The notes under the pieces: generated by a model
Seen by the model: the letters and a program-made list of their open reading frames with translations, nothing else
What the model was told of the DNA's origin: nothing
The model's database searches: none
Assembly: GCA_965199815.1 (NCBI GenBank)
Contig: CBDATE010000028.1
Location: 496,001-560,000, forward strand
Reading direction: 5' to 3'
Length of the DNA stretch: 64,000 bases
From: Azotimanducus sp965199815
GTDB lineage: Bacteria; Pseudomonadota; Gammaproteobacteria; Pseudomonadales; Azotimanducaceae
Program-made: the position numbers and the translations under genes
Shown: positions 1 through 8,961 of the stretch, piece by piece
Layout: every line of letters starts with the position of its first letter
Numbering within the stretch: the first letter of the stretch is position 1

Positions 1-939
1 TGGTATCTGCCCGCAGATCGAACGGGGATAATGCACGCTCATAGCGTGGTTGTCAGTGCACTGATCGAAAGTGCACCCATGGCCGGTATTCATTCTGCCA
101 AGCAAATGCCCACGTTATCCGGCGTTCTGGCAGATTTTCTGGAGCAACTGATACGGCTGGGTAGTCGTTCCTACCGTCACCCGCTTCGAAAAACCCGTGC
201 CGGACCTGCAGAACAAATAGAAAGTGCAATCCTTCAGGGTAGCGTGATAACGGAAACTGGTGAACACACCAACTATCCCCGTTTTACCTATCGTCCCAGT
301 GGATGGCGAAAGAGTCTGCCGTTGATGAATGTTTCTTCAATGGTTTCGGAACTTGCCCCCGTGGTGCTCTTCCTGCGTCATCTGGTTGCTCGTGGTGACC
401 TTCTCATCATCGAGGAACCGGAGTCGCACTTGCATCCTGCAATGCAGGTCGAATTCATCCGTCAAATTGCCCGCCTCGTTCGTTCTGGCATCCGTGTGTT
501 GGTGACGACTCACAGCGAGTGGGTTCTGGAGGAACTCAGCAACATCGTGCTCGCATCTTCAGCACCGAAATCAGTCAAGGCAAGCTCCCGAGACAATAGT
601 GTTGCACTCGAGAAATCAGAAGTTGGTGTCTGGGCGTTCAAGCCAGAAAGGCGGCCGAAGGGCACCGTGATTGAGGAAGTTGCGCTCGACACCTCTGGTG
701 ACCTCTACTCCGCAATCTTTGATGATGTATCGGTTGAAACCTACAACAGGTGGGTCACTCTGGGAGATATGGTTTCAAGTTGCCAGTGCAACGCTCCTGA
801 AGTAGAGGGGCAGGTGGCGCGGCATCCTCTGGCCTCTCGAAAACACGGGAGTATCAAGATGGCGATTCGCTCCAACCACAACTCTGCCTCGCCCACTCCT
901 CCCCGCGGCCAACCCGCGATGACACGGTGCACCTCGTAG
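1..939 (+). CDS. AAA-family ATPase, C-terminal part (5' end outside the window)
   Basis: The reading frame is open from the first base and begins YLPADRTGIM, so the start and the Walker A motif lie upstream of the window. The visible part holds a Walker B block (LLIIEEPESHLHP, near base 400) and the downstream switch region (VTTHSEWVLEEL, near base 510). This is the usual C-terminal half of SMC/ABC-like AAA ATPases of the AAA_21/DUF3696 type, which often occur alone or with effector genes in accessory loci. The family-like part ends at about base 770 (YNRWVTLGD). The last 50 or so residues are low in hydrophobics, rich in Ser, Pro, Arg and His, and do not look like a protein core, so a late frameshift or read-through into former non-coding DNA is possible. 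Family assignment is confident; a role in defence is only a guess. Confidence 0.75.
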   Translation, partial: WYLPADRTGIMHAHSVVVSALIESAPMAGIHSAKQMPTLSGVLADFLEQLIRLGSRSYRHPLRKTRAGPAEQIESAILQGSVITETGEHTNYPRFTYRPSGWRKSLPLMNVSSMVSELAPVVLFLRHLVARGDLLIIEEPESHLHPAMQVEFIRQIARLVRSGIRVLVTTHSEWVLEELSNIVLASSAPKSVKASSRDNSVALEKSEVGVWAFKPERRPKGTVIEEVALDTSGDLYSAIFDDVSVETYNRWVTLGDMVSSCQCNAPEVEGQVARHPLASRKHGSIKMAIRSNHNSASPTPPRGQPAMTRCTS

Positions 940-1033
940 CCAGTCACGCCGCAGCCAACCCCCACCCAATCGGCGGCTTCGGTAGAATGCACTTATCCGA
1001 AAGCATCCGAGGTTTCCCGAACCATTCCATTTC

Positions 1034-1615
1034 ATGCTGCAATCTGTTGCCGACAAGCTGTCGTGGATGTCTGGTGCGAGACAGATGGAATCGCCGAACC
1101 ATTCATCGCGACCCGCAGGACCCGCAGGACTTGCAGTCGAACTCATTGTTATCCATTGCATCAGCCTCCCCAAAGGGAGCGCGCATGCGAACGCCATTCA
1201 TGCCCTCTTTCTGGGCAATCTTGATACGAGTGTGCACGAGAGCTTTTCAGACCTTGCAGGACTGCGCGTCTCTGCACACTTGATGATCGACCGTTCTGGC
1301 GCAATCTATCAATATGTTCCATTTGACAGGGCTGCCTGGCATGCCGGGGAATCCTCCTGGCGTGGCAGGAAGCACTGCAACGACTATTCGATCGGCATCG
1401 AACTGCAAGGCAGCGACGACACCCCATTCGAGGATGCCCAATACCGGGCACTCGGCGGTGTCCTGAATACGCTCTTCGCACACTTTCCGCGCCTCGGCTT
1501 GCAATCGGTGGTCGGCCACTGCCACATTGCCCCCGAACGCAAGCGCGACCCAGGACCGCACTTCGACTGGCAGCGCCTGTCACAGACGCTGCCGTACATG
1601 GAACCATGGACATGA
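1034..1615 (+). CDS. ampD: 1,6-anhydro-N-acetylmuramyl-L-alanine amidase AmpD
   Basis: A cytosolic zinc amidase that removes the peptide from anhydro-muropeptides during peptidoglycan recycling. The sequence follows the Amidase_2 family closely: VIHCISLP carries the first zinc His, then RVSAHLMIDR and WHAG, then CNDYSIGIELQG, and near the end GHCHIAPERKRDPGPHFDW supplies the second His and the Asp ligand. At 193 residues it is a normal AmpD length. The Met at 1034 is the first usable start, but no clear ribosome site is seen and a start at 1067 cannot be excluded. The stop overlaps the start region of aceE (ATGA at 1612-1615), so the two genes are probably co-transcribed. Confidence 0.93.
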   Translation: MLQSVADKLSWMSGARQMESPNHSSRPAGPAGLAVELIVIHCISLPKGSAHANAIHALFLGNLDTSVHESFSDLAGLRVSAHLMIDRSGAIYQYVPFDRAAWHAGESSWRGRKHCNDYSIGIELQGSDDTPFEDAQYRALGGVLNTLFAHFPRLGLQSVVGHCHIAPERKRDPGPHFDWQRLSQTLPYMEPWT

Positions 1616-4302
1616 GTCGCGGCGGCGCTGACGACATCGATCCGTTTGAAACCGAAGAGTGGCTGTCGGCACTCGACGATATACTCGAGCGCGAGGGCAC
1701 GGAACGCGCCAACTTCGTTCTGCAGCGCCTGTCGGCGCGCATGACCAGAACGGGCACCCAGCTTCCCTACGCCATCACCACGCCTTATCGCAACACGATT
1801 CCCGCGCATCGGGAAGCGCCCATGCCGGGCGACCTGTTCATGGACCGGCGCATACGCTCGCTGATTCGCTGGAATGCGCTTGCCATGGTGGTGCGCGCCA
1901 ACAAACGCGACCCCAGCCTCGGTGGCCATATCTCCTCCTTCGCTTCCTCGGCCACCCTCTACGATGTCGGGTTCAACTACTTCTTCAGGGGGCCGCAAGA
2001 CGATTCGCCGGGCGACCTCATCTACTATCAAGGGCACAGTTCGCCCGGCATTTACGCTCGTTCCTTTCTCGAAGGCCGCCTCACGCGCCAGCAGCTCGAC
2101 AACTTCCGCCGCGATGTTGATGGTCAGGGACTCTCATCCTATCCGCACCCCTACCTGATGCCGGACTACTGGCAGTTCCCGACCGTCTCCATGGGTCTCG
2201 GGCCGATGATGGCGGTGTATCAGGCGCACCTGATGAAATATCTGGCGAACCGTGGACTCGTGTCGCACAGCAATCGCAAGGTGTGGGCGTTTCTCGGCGA
2301 CGGCGAGTGTGATGAGCCCGAGGTGCTCGGTTGCCTGTCGCTGGCCGGCCGGGAATCGCTCGACAACCTCATATTTGTTGTCAACTGCAACCTGCAACGG
2401 CTTGATGGCCCCGTGCGCGGCAACGGCAAGATCATCCAGGAGCTTGAAGGCTACTTCCGCGGGGCGGGCTGGAACGTCATCAAGGTCATCTGGGGGCGTC
2501 ATTGGGACCCGCTATTCGCCAACGATGCTACCGGAGAGATGCAGCACCGCATGGACGAGGCGGTGGATGGCGAGTACCAGAATTACAAGGCGCGCGGCGG
2601 TGCCTACACTCGGAAGCACTTCTTCGGTGCCTCCGAAAAGGTGCTCGAGCTCGTCGAGCATCTTTCCGACGACGACATCATGCGTCTGAATCGTGGCGGG
2701 CACGATCCCTTCAAGGTGTATGCGGCCTATCATCAGGCGGTGCATCACACGGGCGCACCCACGGTGATTCTCGCCAAGACCGTCAAGGGGTATGGCATGG
2801 GCGATGCCGGCGAGTCGGAGAACACCTCGCATCAGGTGAAGAAGCTCGACTATCAGGGGCTGAAGCATTTTCGCGACCGGTTCAACGTGCCGCTCACAGA
2901 TGAAGAACTCAAGGATGTGCCTTATTACCGGCCACCTGAAGACTCGCCGGAACTCGCCTATTTGCGCAAGCGTCGGGAAGCGCTTGGTGGGCCGCTTCCA
3001 AGACGTATGGAGGTTCAGGAGCACCTGCAGATTCCGCCGCTGGAGACATTCAGTACATTGCTCGGCAGCACCGGTACACGGGAAATCTCCACCACCATGG
3101 CGTTTGTGCGCTTTCTCGGCACACTCGTGAGAGACCGCGACATCGGCAAGCGCGTTGTACCCATCATTCCCGATGAAGCACGCACCTTCGGTATGGAGGG
3201 CATGTTCCGCCAACTTGGCATCTATTCATCGCAGGGACAGCTCTATGAGCCGCAGGATGCCGGCGAGCTGGCCGCCTATCGGGAATCGCGCGACGGGCAG
3301 GTAATGGAAGAGGGTATCAACGAGGCTGGCTCCTTCTCCGCCTGGTTGGCCGCGGCCACCTCCTACTCGACGCATCACTTCACGCTCATTCCCTTCTACA
3401 TCTTCTATTCCATGTTCGGTTTTCAGCGTGTCGGGGATTTCGCCTGGGCGGCTGGCGATAGCCAGGCGCGCGGCTTTCTGCTCGGCGGTACGGCCGGTCG
3501 CACTACCCTGAATGGCGAAGGGTTGCAGCATCAGGATGGACACAGCCACCTGTTCGCCTCTGCCCTGCCCAATTGCATCGCTTACGATCCGGCCTTCGGC
3601 TACGAGTTGGCGGTGATTTTGCACTCCGGGCTCGAGCGGCTCTACGAACAGCAGGAGAAGCGCTTCTATTACGTCACGGTGATGAACGAAAACTATGTCC
3701 ATCCGGCCATGCCTGCGGGGGCGGAAGAGGGCATCGTCAAGGGTATCTACAGGCTCAGGCGGGTGGGCCTGGAAGCTGATGAGGTGCCGTCTGCGAAGCA
3801 TGTGCGTCTGCTCGGTAGCGGCACGATTTTGCGCGAGGTCATCGCAGCTGGCGAAACGCTGTTCGCCGAGCATGGCATCACCTCGGATGTGTACAGCGTG
3901 ACGAGTTTTACCGAGTTGGCGCGTGATGCCGCCGATACCGCCCGCTGGAACCTGCTGCATCCCACCGAAGTGCCGCGTCAGAGCTTCTTGCAGCAGACGC
4001 TTGGACAGACTCCGACAACCCGTGATGCGCCGGTAGTTGCCTCCACCGACTATGTGCGCTCGCATGCGGCGCAGATTGCCCCCTGGATTGATGCGCCACT
4101 GCATTGTCTGGGGACAGATGGCTTCGGACGCAGCGACACGAGACAGAGACTGCGTGAATTCTTCGAGGTGGATCGGCGTTTTGTCCGCCTCGCCGCCCTG
4201 TCTGGCCTCGCCGGGCAACAGATCATCTCCAGCAAGGAGGTTCAGGTCGCGCTCGAATCCTGTCATCTTGATGCGGAATCGCTGCCACCGAGACTGAGAT
4301 AG
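1606..4302 (+). CDS. aceE: Pyruvate dehydrogenase E1 component, homodimeric
   Basis: Thiamine-diphosphate-dependent E1 of the pyruvate dehydrogenase complex: decarboxylates pyruvate and passes the acetyl group to the E2 lipoyl arm. The 898-residue length and features such as DLIYYQGHSSPGIYARSFLEGR, the TPP motif GDGECDEPE with VVNCNLQRLDGPVRGN, and LNGEGLQHQDGHSH match AceE of gammaproteobacteria. A start at 1612 would give a classical ATGA overlap with the ampD stop; the start at 1606 adds only two residues. aceF follows directly with no gap. No E3 (lpd) gene is present in the window. Confidence 0.97.
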   Translation: MDMSRGGADDIDPFETEEWLSALDDILEREGTERANFVLQRLSARMTRTGTQLPYAITTPYRNTIPAHREAPMPGDLFMDRRIRSLIRWNALAMVVRANKRDPSLGGHISSFASSATLYDVGFNYFFRGPQDDSPGDLIYYQGHSSPGIYARSFLEGRLTRQQLDNFRRDVDGQGLSSYPHPYLMPDYWQFPTVSMGLGPMMAVYQAHLMKYLANRGLVSHSNRKVWAFLGDGECDEPEVLGCLSLAGRESLDNLIFVVNCNLQRLDGPVRGNGKIIQELEGYFRGAGWNVIKVIWGRHWDPLFANDATGEMQHRMDEAVDGEYQNYKARGGAYTRKHFFGASEKVLELVEHLSDDDIMRLNRGGHDPFKVYAAYHQAVHHTGAPTVILAKTVKGYGMGDAGESENTSHQVKKLDYQGLKHFRDRFNVPLTDEELKDVPYYRPPEDSPELAYLRKRREALGGPLPRRMEVQEHLQIPPLETFSTLLGSTGTREISTTMAFVRFLGTLVRDRDIGKRVVPIIPDEARTFGMEGMFRQLGIYSSQGQLYEPQDAGELAAYRESRDGQVMEEGINEAGSFSAWLAAATSYSTHHFTLIPFYIFYSMFGFQRVGDFAWAAGDSQARGFLLGGTAGRTTLNGEGLQHQDGHSHLFASALPNCIAYDPAFGYELAVILHSGLERLYEQQEKRFYYVTVMNENYVHPAMPAGAEEGIVKGIYRLRRVGLEADEVPSAKHVRLLGSGTILREVIAAGETLFAEHGITSDVYSVTSFTELARDAADTARWNLLHPTEVPRQSFLQQTLGQTPTTRDAPVVASTDYVRSHAAQIAPWIDAPLHCLGTDGFGRSDTRQRLREFFEVDRRFVRLAALSGLAGQQIISSKEVQVALESCHLDAESLPPRLR

Positions 4303-5640
4303 ATGCCGCCGCCTGCTGAAGCCTCCATGAGTTCAACTGAGGTTCGCCTGCCAGACACGGGGGATGCGGAAACGGTCGAGGTAGTCGAGCTGTGTGCGGT
4401 CGTCGGCGATCAGCTTGACGAGCATCAAACCGTCATCGTCGTGGAGACCGACAAGGCGACGCTCGAGGTGAGTGCGCCGGGTGCGGGTGTGTTGACGGAG
4501 CTGAAAGTCGGCGTTGGCGACCAGATAGCGAGCGGACAGATAGTCGCGCTCTACGCGCCCGGAGATATTGATGCGAGTGGCGATGAGCCAGACAAGGCAC
4601 CGGAACATGCGGCCGGGGCGCGTGAAGCATCAGAGCGGGCATCCGGGAGGGAACCTTCTCCGAAAGCTCGCGTACCGATACCGCGCACAGATATCTCGCC
4701 GGACATGGAGGTGCGCCGGGCGAGTGTTCCCCAACCACAAGCCAGGGTGCATTCCCGACCGGTGTATGCCGGACCGGCGGCGCGCAAGCTGGCACGAGAG
4801 CTTGGTGTCGATCTTGGCAAGGTCACGCCGAGTGGTGCCCGCGGTCGCACCCTCAAGGAAGATGTCAAGTCGTATGTCCGCGCTCGTCTGACCACTACGG
4901 ACAGCGCCTCGGCCTGGCCAGCGCTGCCGAAGGTGGACTTCGCTGCACACGGACCCATCCGGGAAGTCGCGCTGTCTCGTGTGCGCCGCGCCAGTGCGCG
5001 CAATCTGCACAGATCCTGGGTGAATGTGCCGCAGGTCACGCACATTGATGAAGCAGATGCCACCGCGCTCGTGCGGACTCTCGAGGCGGCTCGCAAGCCG
5101 CAGGCAGATAGCGATACGAAGCTCACACCACTGGCGCTCATCATGCATGCCTGTATCGCGACGCTCAAGACATTCCCGCGCGTCAACGCCTCGCTCAATG
5201 AGGCCATGACGCACTGGATATACAAGGAGTACTGGCATGTCGGTTTTGCGGTGGACACGGATGACGGGCTGCTGGTGCCGGTTATCAGGGACGCGGACCG
5301 GAAGGATGCCTGGACCCTGGCTGCGGAGATAGCGCTGCTCGCCGACAAGGCGCGAGCGGGCAAGCTATCCTTGGCCGAGATGCAGGGCGGCAGCTTCACC
5401 ATATCGAGTCTCGGGCGTATTGGCGGTGTTGGATTCACGCCGCTGGTCAATGGCCCGCAGGCGGCCATTCTTGGCGTGTCGCGTCTTGCCACGAAGCCGT
5501 ATTGGAACGGTGATGCGTTCGAGCCTCGCCAGATGTTGCCGCTTGTGCTCAGTTACGATCATCGCGCTATTGATGGGGCCGAGGCCGGTCGCTTCATGGC
5601 GCATCTGTGCGAGGAGATTGCGCACATGGATTTGCGTTGA
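4303..5640 (+). CDS. aceF: Pyruvate dehydrogenase E2, dihydrolipoyllysine acetyltransferase
   Basis: Core acyltransferase of the pyruvate dehydrogenase complex. In order: one N-terminal lipoyl domain with the lipoylated Lys in VETDKATLEV, a Pro/Ala/charged linker, a peripheral-subunit-binding domain (AGPAARKLARELGVDL), and a C-terminal catalytic domain with the conserved YDHRAIDGAEAG active-site motif. It has a single lipoyl domain, whereas E. coli AceF has three, so the protein is short at 445 residues. The Met at 4327 (MSSTEVRLPD) is an equally credible start, since the lipoyl fold begins there. The gene follows aceE immediately and ends 21 bp from the convergent adenosyltransferase gene. 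Confidence 0.95.
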   Translation: MPPPAEASMSSTEVRLPDTGDAETVEVVELCAVVGDQLDEHQTVIVVETDKATLEVSAPGAGVLTELKVGVGDQIASGQIVALYAPGDIDASGDEPDKAPEHAAGAREASERASGREPSPKARVPIPRTDISPDMEVRRASVPQPQARVHSRPVYAGPAARKLARELGVDLGKVTPSGARGRTLKEDVKSYVRARLTTTDSASAWPALPKVDFAAHGPIREVALSRVRRASARNLHRSWVNVPQVTHIDEADATALVRTLEAARKPQADSDTKLTPLALIMHACIATLKTFPRVNASLNEAMTHWIYKEYWHVGFAVDTDDGLLVPVIRDADRKDAWTLAAEIALLADKARAGKLSLAEMQGGSFTISSLGRIGGVGFTPLVNGPQAAILGVSRLATKPYWNGDAFEPRQMLPLVLSYDHRAIDGAEAGRFMAHLCEEIAHMDLR

Positions 5641-5661
5641 TTCAGCACACCGGCCTGTCAA

Positions 5662-6267
5662 TCAGCGCGGAATCCAGGATGGCTCGGTGTGCCCGGCCTC
5701 GGCGTTGGAGTGGCGCGCGAGCGTGAACAGCAGGTCACTGAGCCTGTTCAGATACACACCGGCTTGCACGAACAGCGCCTTGTGCTCAGCCGCGGGCGGC
5801 ACTTCGTCTTGCAGCTTCCAGTAACACCGCTCGGCGCGTCGGCACACGGCGCGCGCTAACTGAAGTCGCGCCGCGCTCTCGACACCACCGGCAAGAATGA
5901 AGCTCTCGAGTGCGGGCAGGGCGGCGTTCAGGCGTTCGTGCCATGCTTCGAGCCATTCGATTTCGCGCTCGAACCCGAGAGACCCGGTACCGCTGGCAAT
6001 CAGCCCCCCGATATCAAACAAATGCGACTGCACCTGTCGCACACGCTGCGTCGTATCTGCGCAATCCATGGCGACGAGTGCCCATCCGAGTGTGGCACCG
6101 AGTTCGTCGAGCTCGCCAATAGCAGACAATTCGGGGGCATGCTTGCGGCGGGACCGTCCGGGCAAGGATGTCATGCCCCGGTCTCCGGTGCGCGTCATGA
6201 TCCTGTCGAGGCGGATGCCGGTTCGCGGATTCTCACGACTCCGTGAATCGTCTGTTTGTTGAGCCAT
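5662..6267 (-). CDS. Cob(I)alamin adenosyltransferase, PduO type
   Basis: Transfers the adenosyl group of ATP to cob(I)alamin to make adenosylcobalamin. Family marks are the N-terminal ATP-binding TRTGDRGMTSLPG, the central helix block ending LARAVCRRAERCYW, and the C-terminal YLNRLSDLLFTLARHSN. The open frame extends upstream to 6528, but the family begins just before RTGDRG, so the Met at 6267 is taken as the start, giving 201 residues, the usual size. It is convergent with aceF. No other cobalamin gene is visible nearby, which suggests a salvage or cofactor-supply role. The biochemical class is secure; the physiological partner is not shown here. Confidence 0.9.
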   Translation of the reverse strand: MAQQTDDSRSRENPRTGIRLDRIMTRTGDRGMTSLPGRSRRKHAPELSAIGELDELGATLGWALVAMDCADTTQRVRQVQSHLFDIGGLIASGTGSLGFEREIEWLEAWHERLNAALPALESFILAGGVESAARLQLARAVCRRAERCYWKLQDEVPPAAEHKALFVQAGVYLNRLSDLLFTLARHSNAEAGHTEPSWIPR

Positions 6268-6417
6268 CGTCGAGTGGTCTCGTGTGCTGTTTGATGCAGT
6301 TTGGTTGTCACCGCCCACTTCTGTCAACGCAAAGGTGGAGAGATGCAGGGAATAACACGAGAATCGTGGCACTATGAGCGTTCGGTCGCCTACATGCCTG
6401 AATCGGGACTGAATCAG

Positions 6418-7368
6418 ATGAACACAGCCTCCACCCCGGGCTTCCCGCCCGCAACAAGAATTCATACCAACGGCATCGAGCTCTCGGTGCACACACTCGG
6501 CGCAGGCCGACCGTTGGTGCTGTGCCACGGCTGGCCGGAAATCGCCTATTCATGGCGCTATCAGGTGCAGCCTCTGGTCGATGCCGGGTATCAGGTCATC
6601 ATTCCCAATGGCCGTGGCTACGAGAACAGTGATATTCCGGCGAGTGTTCAGGATTACGACATCGATCATCTCTGCCGGGATCTTTTGGGGTTGCTTGATC
6701 ATTTCGGTTACGAGCAGGCGACATTCATCGGCCACGACTGGGGTGCCATCGTCGTGTGGAATCTGGCACTCATGCACAGTGCAAGAGTGAGCGGCATCAT
6801 CAATTTGAGTGTGCCCTTCATGCGCCGGGGCAAGCGTGAATGGGTCGGATTCTGGGAGGAAGTTCTGGGGCCGGATTTCTACATCGTCCACTTCAATCGG
6901 CAGCCAGGCGTGGCCGATACAGTGTTCGCCGACAACCCGCGCCGATTTCTGCGCAATATGTATCAAACCGGAACCTGGCTCGAGCCGACCCCGGAGATGC
7001 CGCCCGGTATGCCGCTCCTGCATCTGGCCAAAGCCGAGACGATGCCAGGCAAACCGCTCATGAGCGAGGCAGAGCTTGATGTGTTCGTGCGCGCCTTCGA
7101 GTCAAGCGGGTTTACCGGAGGTCTCAACTGGTACCGGAACTTCACGCGCAACTGGAGCCTCACGCAGGAGTATCCCGAGCGCATCGAACAGCCGGTACTG
7201 ATGATCTACGGCGACCACGATGTGGTGCCGAGAGGATCCGGTCTCGATCAGATTGCGCCACATCTGGCAGAGCACTCGCTCCCCTGTGGCCACTGGATTC
7301 AGCAGGAATGCCCGGATGAAGTCAATGCGCTCATGCTCGGCTGGCTGCACAGGCATTACCCGGTTTGA
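6418..7368 (+). CDS. Alpha/beta hydrolase, epoxide hydrolase-like
   Basis: An alpha/beta-hydrolase fold enzyme of the epoxide hydrolase/haloalkane dehalogenase group. Visible catalytic elements are the oxyanion motif CHGWPE, the nucleophile Asp in the elbow GHDWGA, the acid in YGDHD and the catalytic His in GHWIQQE. The nucleophile is Asp, not Ser, which favours an epoxide hydrolase or dehalogenase over an esterase. The lid region (WVGFWEEVLGPDFY) is typical of epoxide hydrolases. The start at 6418 fits the family N-terminus; an upstream Met at 6343 has a purine-rich stretch before it and would add 25 residues. The substrate cannot be predicted. The gene is 28 bp upstream of the AAA+ ATPase gene. 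Confidence 0.85.
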   Translation: MNTASTPGFPPATRIHTNGIELSVHTLGAGRPLVLCHGWPEIAYSWRYQVQPLVDAGYQVIIPNGRGYENSDIPASVQDYDIDHLCRDLLGLLDHFGYEQATFIGHDWGAIVVWNLALMHSARVSGIINLSVPFMRRGKREWVGFWEEVLGPDFYIVHFNRQPGVADTVFADNPRRFLRNMYQTGTWLEPTPEMPPGMPLLHLAKAETMPGKPLMSEAELDVFVRAFESSGFTGGLNWYRNFTRNWSLTQEYPERIEQPVLMIYGDHDVVPRGSGLDQIAPHLAEHSLPCGHWIQQECPDEVNALMLGWLHRHYPV

Positions 7369-7396
7369 AACCAACACAGATTCCCGAGAAACCAAC

Positions 7397-8377
7397 ATGG
7401 CGCGCAGTGATCTTCTCGTTTCGCTTGTACAGGCTGGTGCCTCGGGAGACAGCAAGAGGTTGGCGAACACGGTAGAAGCGATCATTGCCGAGGAACGCGC
7501 CAAGCAGCATAACGTGCTGGCTGATCGTTTGGCGCGCGCGTGGCTGAGCAATGGCAAGGGGCAACGGAAGAGTTACCTGGCACCGAGTCGGGCGGCCCGG
7601 GCGCGGGACTATGTGATTGAAACCCCGCCCCGCAAGCGTCTCGAGGATCTAGTCCTGCCGGAAATATGTGCGCGCGCCTGCCGACAGCTCATTGAAGAGC
7701 AGCAACGCGCAAGCCTGCTGCGATCACACAGCCTGGAACCACGCCACCGGGTGTTGCTGGTGGGGCCTCCCGGCAACGGGAAAACCTCTCTGGCAGAGGC
7801 GCTTGCCGAGGCGCTCGCGGTAGAGTTTTTCGTGGTTCGCTATGACGCAATCATCGGCAGCTTTCTCGGTGAGACGGCGAGCCGATTGCGGCATGTGTTC
7901 GACTATGCCCGCACCACGCCCTGCGTTTTGTTCCTTGACGAGTTTGATGCGGTAGGCAAAGAGCGCGGGGATGTGCACGAGACCGGCGAAATCAAGCGGG
8001 TCGTGACCTCGCTGCTGCTACAGGTCGATGCACTACCGAGCTACACGGTGGTCATCGCCGCGTCGAACCACTCGGAGCTTCTCGACCGCGCGGTCTGGCG
8101 GCGCTTTCAGTTTCGATTGCGATTGCCTGCCCCCACGCAGACGCAAATCGCACACTATTTCGAGAAGTTCGAGCGCCAGATGGATCAGCCTCTGGGCGTG
8201 AGTCCGGCTGCAATTGCGAGGGTCCTGGGCAAGATCAGCTACGCGGAAGCAGAGGAGTTCTGCAACGCAGTTCGCAGGCAGCTCGCGTTGTCACTTGGCG
8301 AAGGCTGTGTGAAGTCTATCGTCGCCGAACAGCTTGAGCTGTGGAAGGCGCGAGCGGTTCAGGCTGAGTCCGGCTGA
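7397..8377 (+). CDS. AAA+ ATPase paired with a subtilisin-like protease (ietA-like)
   Basis: A 326-residue single-domain AAA+ ATPase. It has Walker A (GPPGNGKT), Walker B (VLFLDEFD), a sensor-1 segment (AASNHSELLDRAVWRRF, including the arginine-finger region) and a short helical N-terminal domain. The Met at 7397 is preferred because it gives the natural N-terminus MARSDLLVSLVQAG. Only 7 bp separate its stop from the start of the S8 protease frame at 8385, so the two form an operon. An AAA ATPase with a downstream subtilase is the arrangement known as ietAS, first described as an antitoxin/toxin pair on an Agrobacterium Ti plasmid and later reported as an antiphage system. I rely on gene order and domain types for this link. 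With its protease partner disrupted, the ATPase may now lack its usual role. Confidence 0.85.
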   Translation: MARSDLLVSLVQAGASGDSKRLANTVEAIIAEERAKQHNVLADRLARAWLSNGKGQRKSYLAPSRAARARDYVIETPPRKRLEDLVLPEICARACRQLIEEQQRASLLRSHSLEPRHRVLLVGPPGNGKTSLAEALAEALAVEFFVVRYDAIIGSFLGETASRLRHVFDYARTTPCVLFLDEFDAVGKERGDVHETGEIKRVVTSLLLQVDALPSYTVVIAASNHSELLDRAVWRRFQFRLRLPAPTQTQIAHYFEKFERQMDQPLGVSPAAIARVLGKISYAEAEEFCNAVRRQLALSLGEGCVKSIVAEQLELWKARAVQAESG

Positions 8378-8384
8378 GTCATTC

Positions 8385-8822
8385 ATGCCGGAATATCCAC
8401 TGCTGCGCCTGCCTGCACCCGAGCAGGTCACGCCTCCGAAGCTACACGGTTTTTCGTCACACGCGTCGAAGGTGACACAAGAGCGGCAGGCAGAGCGCCT
8501 CGGGCCAGTGTTTGAACGACTCGCCCGAGTGCTGGCCGAAGATGGGCGTGGTATCTCGCTTCGCGAAGACCCCGCCAGCATCGCGCCTGAGCGGGCGCTG
8601 GTGCTGGAGGTTGCTGGCTCGCTGGTTGATTTCCAGGCGGTTGTGAGACATGTGGGAGGTTTGGAATTCCTCGGCGGTGAGGAGATCGAGTCTGCACCAG
8701 ACGACGACTTCTTTGAAATAGACACGCGCAAAGGACGCGAAGATCGGCCACGAAAGGACCGGCCAATCGGCGGAAGGCGCTACCTTTCCATGCCCGATAT
8801 GCAGGCGTTAGGGAAACTCTGA
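8385..8822 (+). pseudogene. S8 (subtilisin-like) protease, N-terminal fragment, interrupted by a repeat element
   Basis: The frame begins MPEYPLLRLP and runs through RQAERLGPVFERLARVLAED, IAPERALVLEVAGS and RRYLSMPDMQAL. This is the prodomain-like N-terminal region of the S8 proteases that pair with AAA ATPases. It contains no catalytic residues. The frame then enters the 151-bp repeat at 8811 and stops three codons in. Joining base 8810 to base 8965 (deleting the repeat plus one copy of the flanking TTA, 154 bases) puts this fragment in frame with the downstream catalytic fragment and gives MPDMQAL-KQLLSLWQRW, as expected for an intact 863-residue protein. Confidence 0.85.
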
Positions 8823-8961
8823 ATAACAGAGTTTCCCGTGCGGCACACGGATGTGCCGCCAGATTCAGTGCCGTAAGGCATTGAATCTGCGAGCAAATCA
8901 GAATCGCACTTCTGATTTGCGAATCTGATCAAGTCCACGGATGGACTTGATCAGAACATAC
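8811..8961 (+). repeat. 151-bp five-hairpin mobile repeat, copy 1 (inside the S8 protease gene)
   Basis: Nearly identical to the copies at 31777-31927 and, inverted, 50481-50631. It consists of five successive palindromes followed by a short tail GAACATAC. It is flanked on both sides by TTA (8808-8810 and 8962-8964), read as a 3-bp target duplication. Compared with copy 2, it carries two base changes in the loop of the fourth hairpin. It lies in the middle of a codon-conserved protease gene, which proves insertion. Confidence 0.9.

Noticed and set aside
3226..4266. 346-codon open frame antisense to aceE
   Set aside because: Shadow of aceE; no family features.
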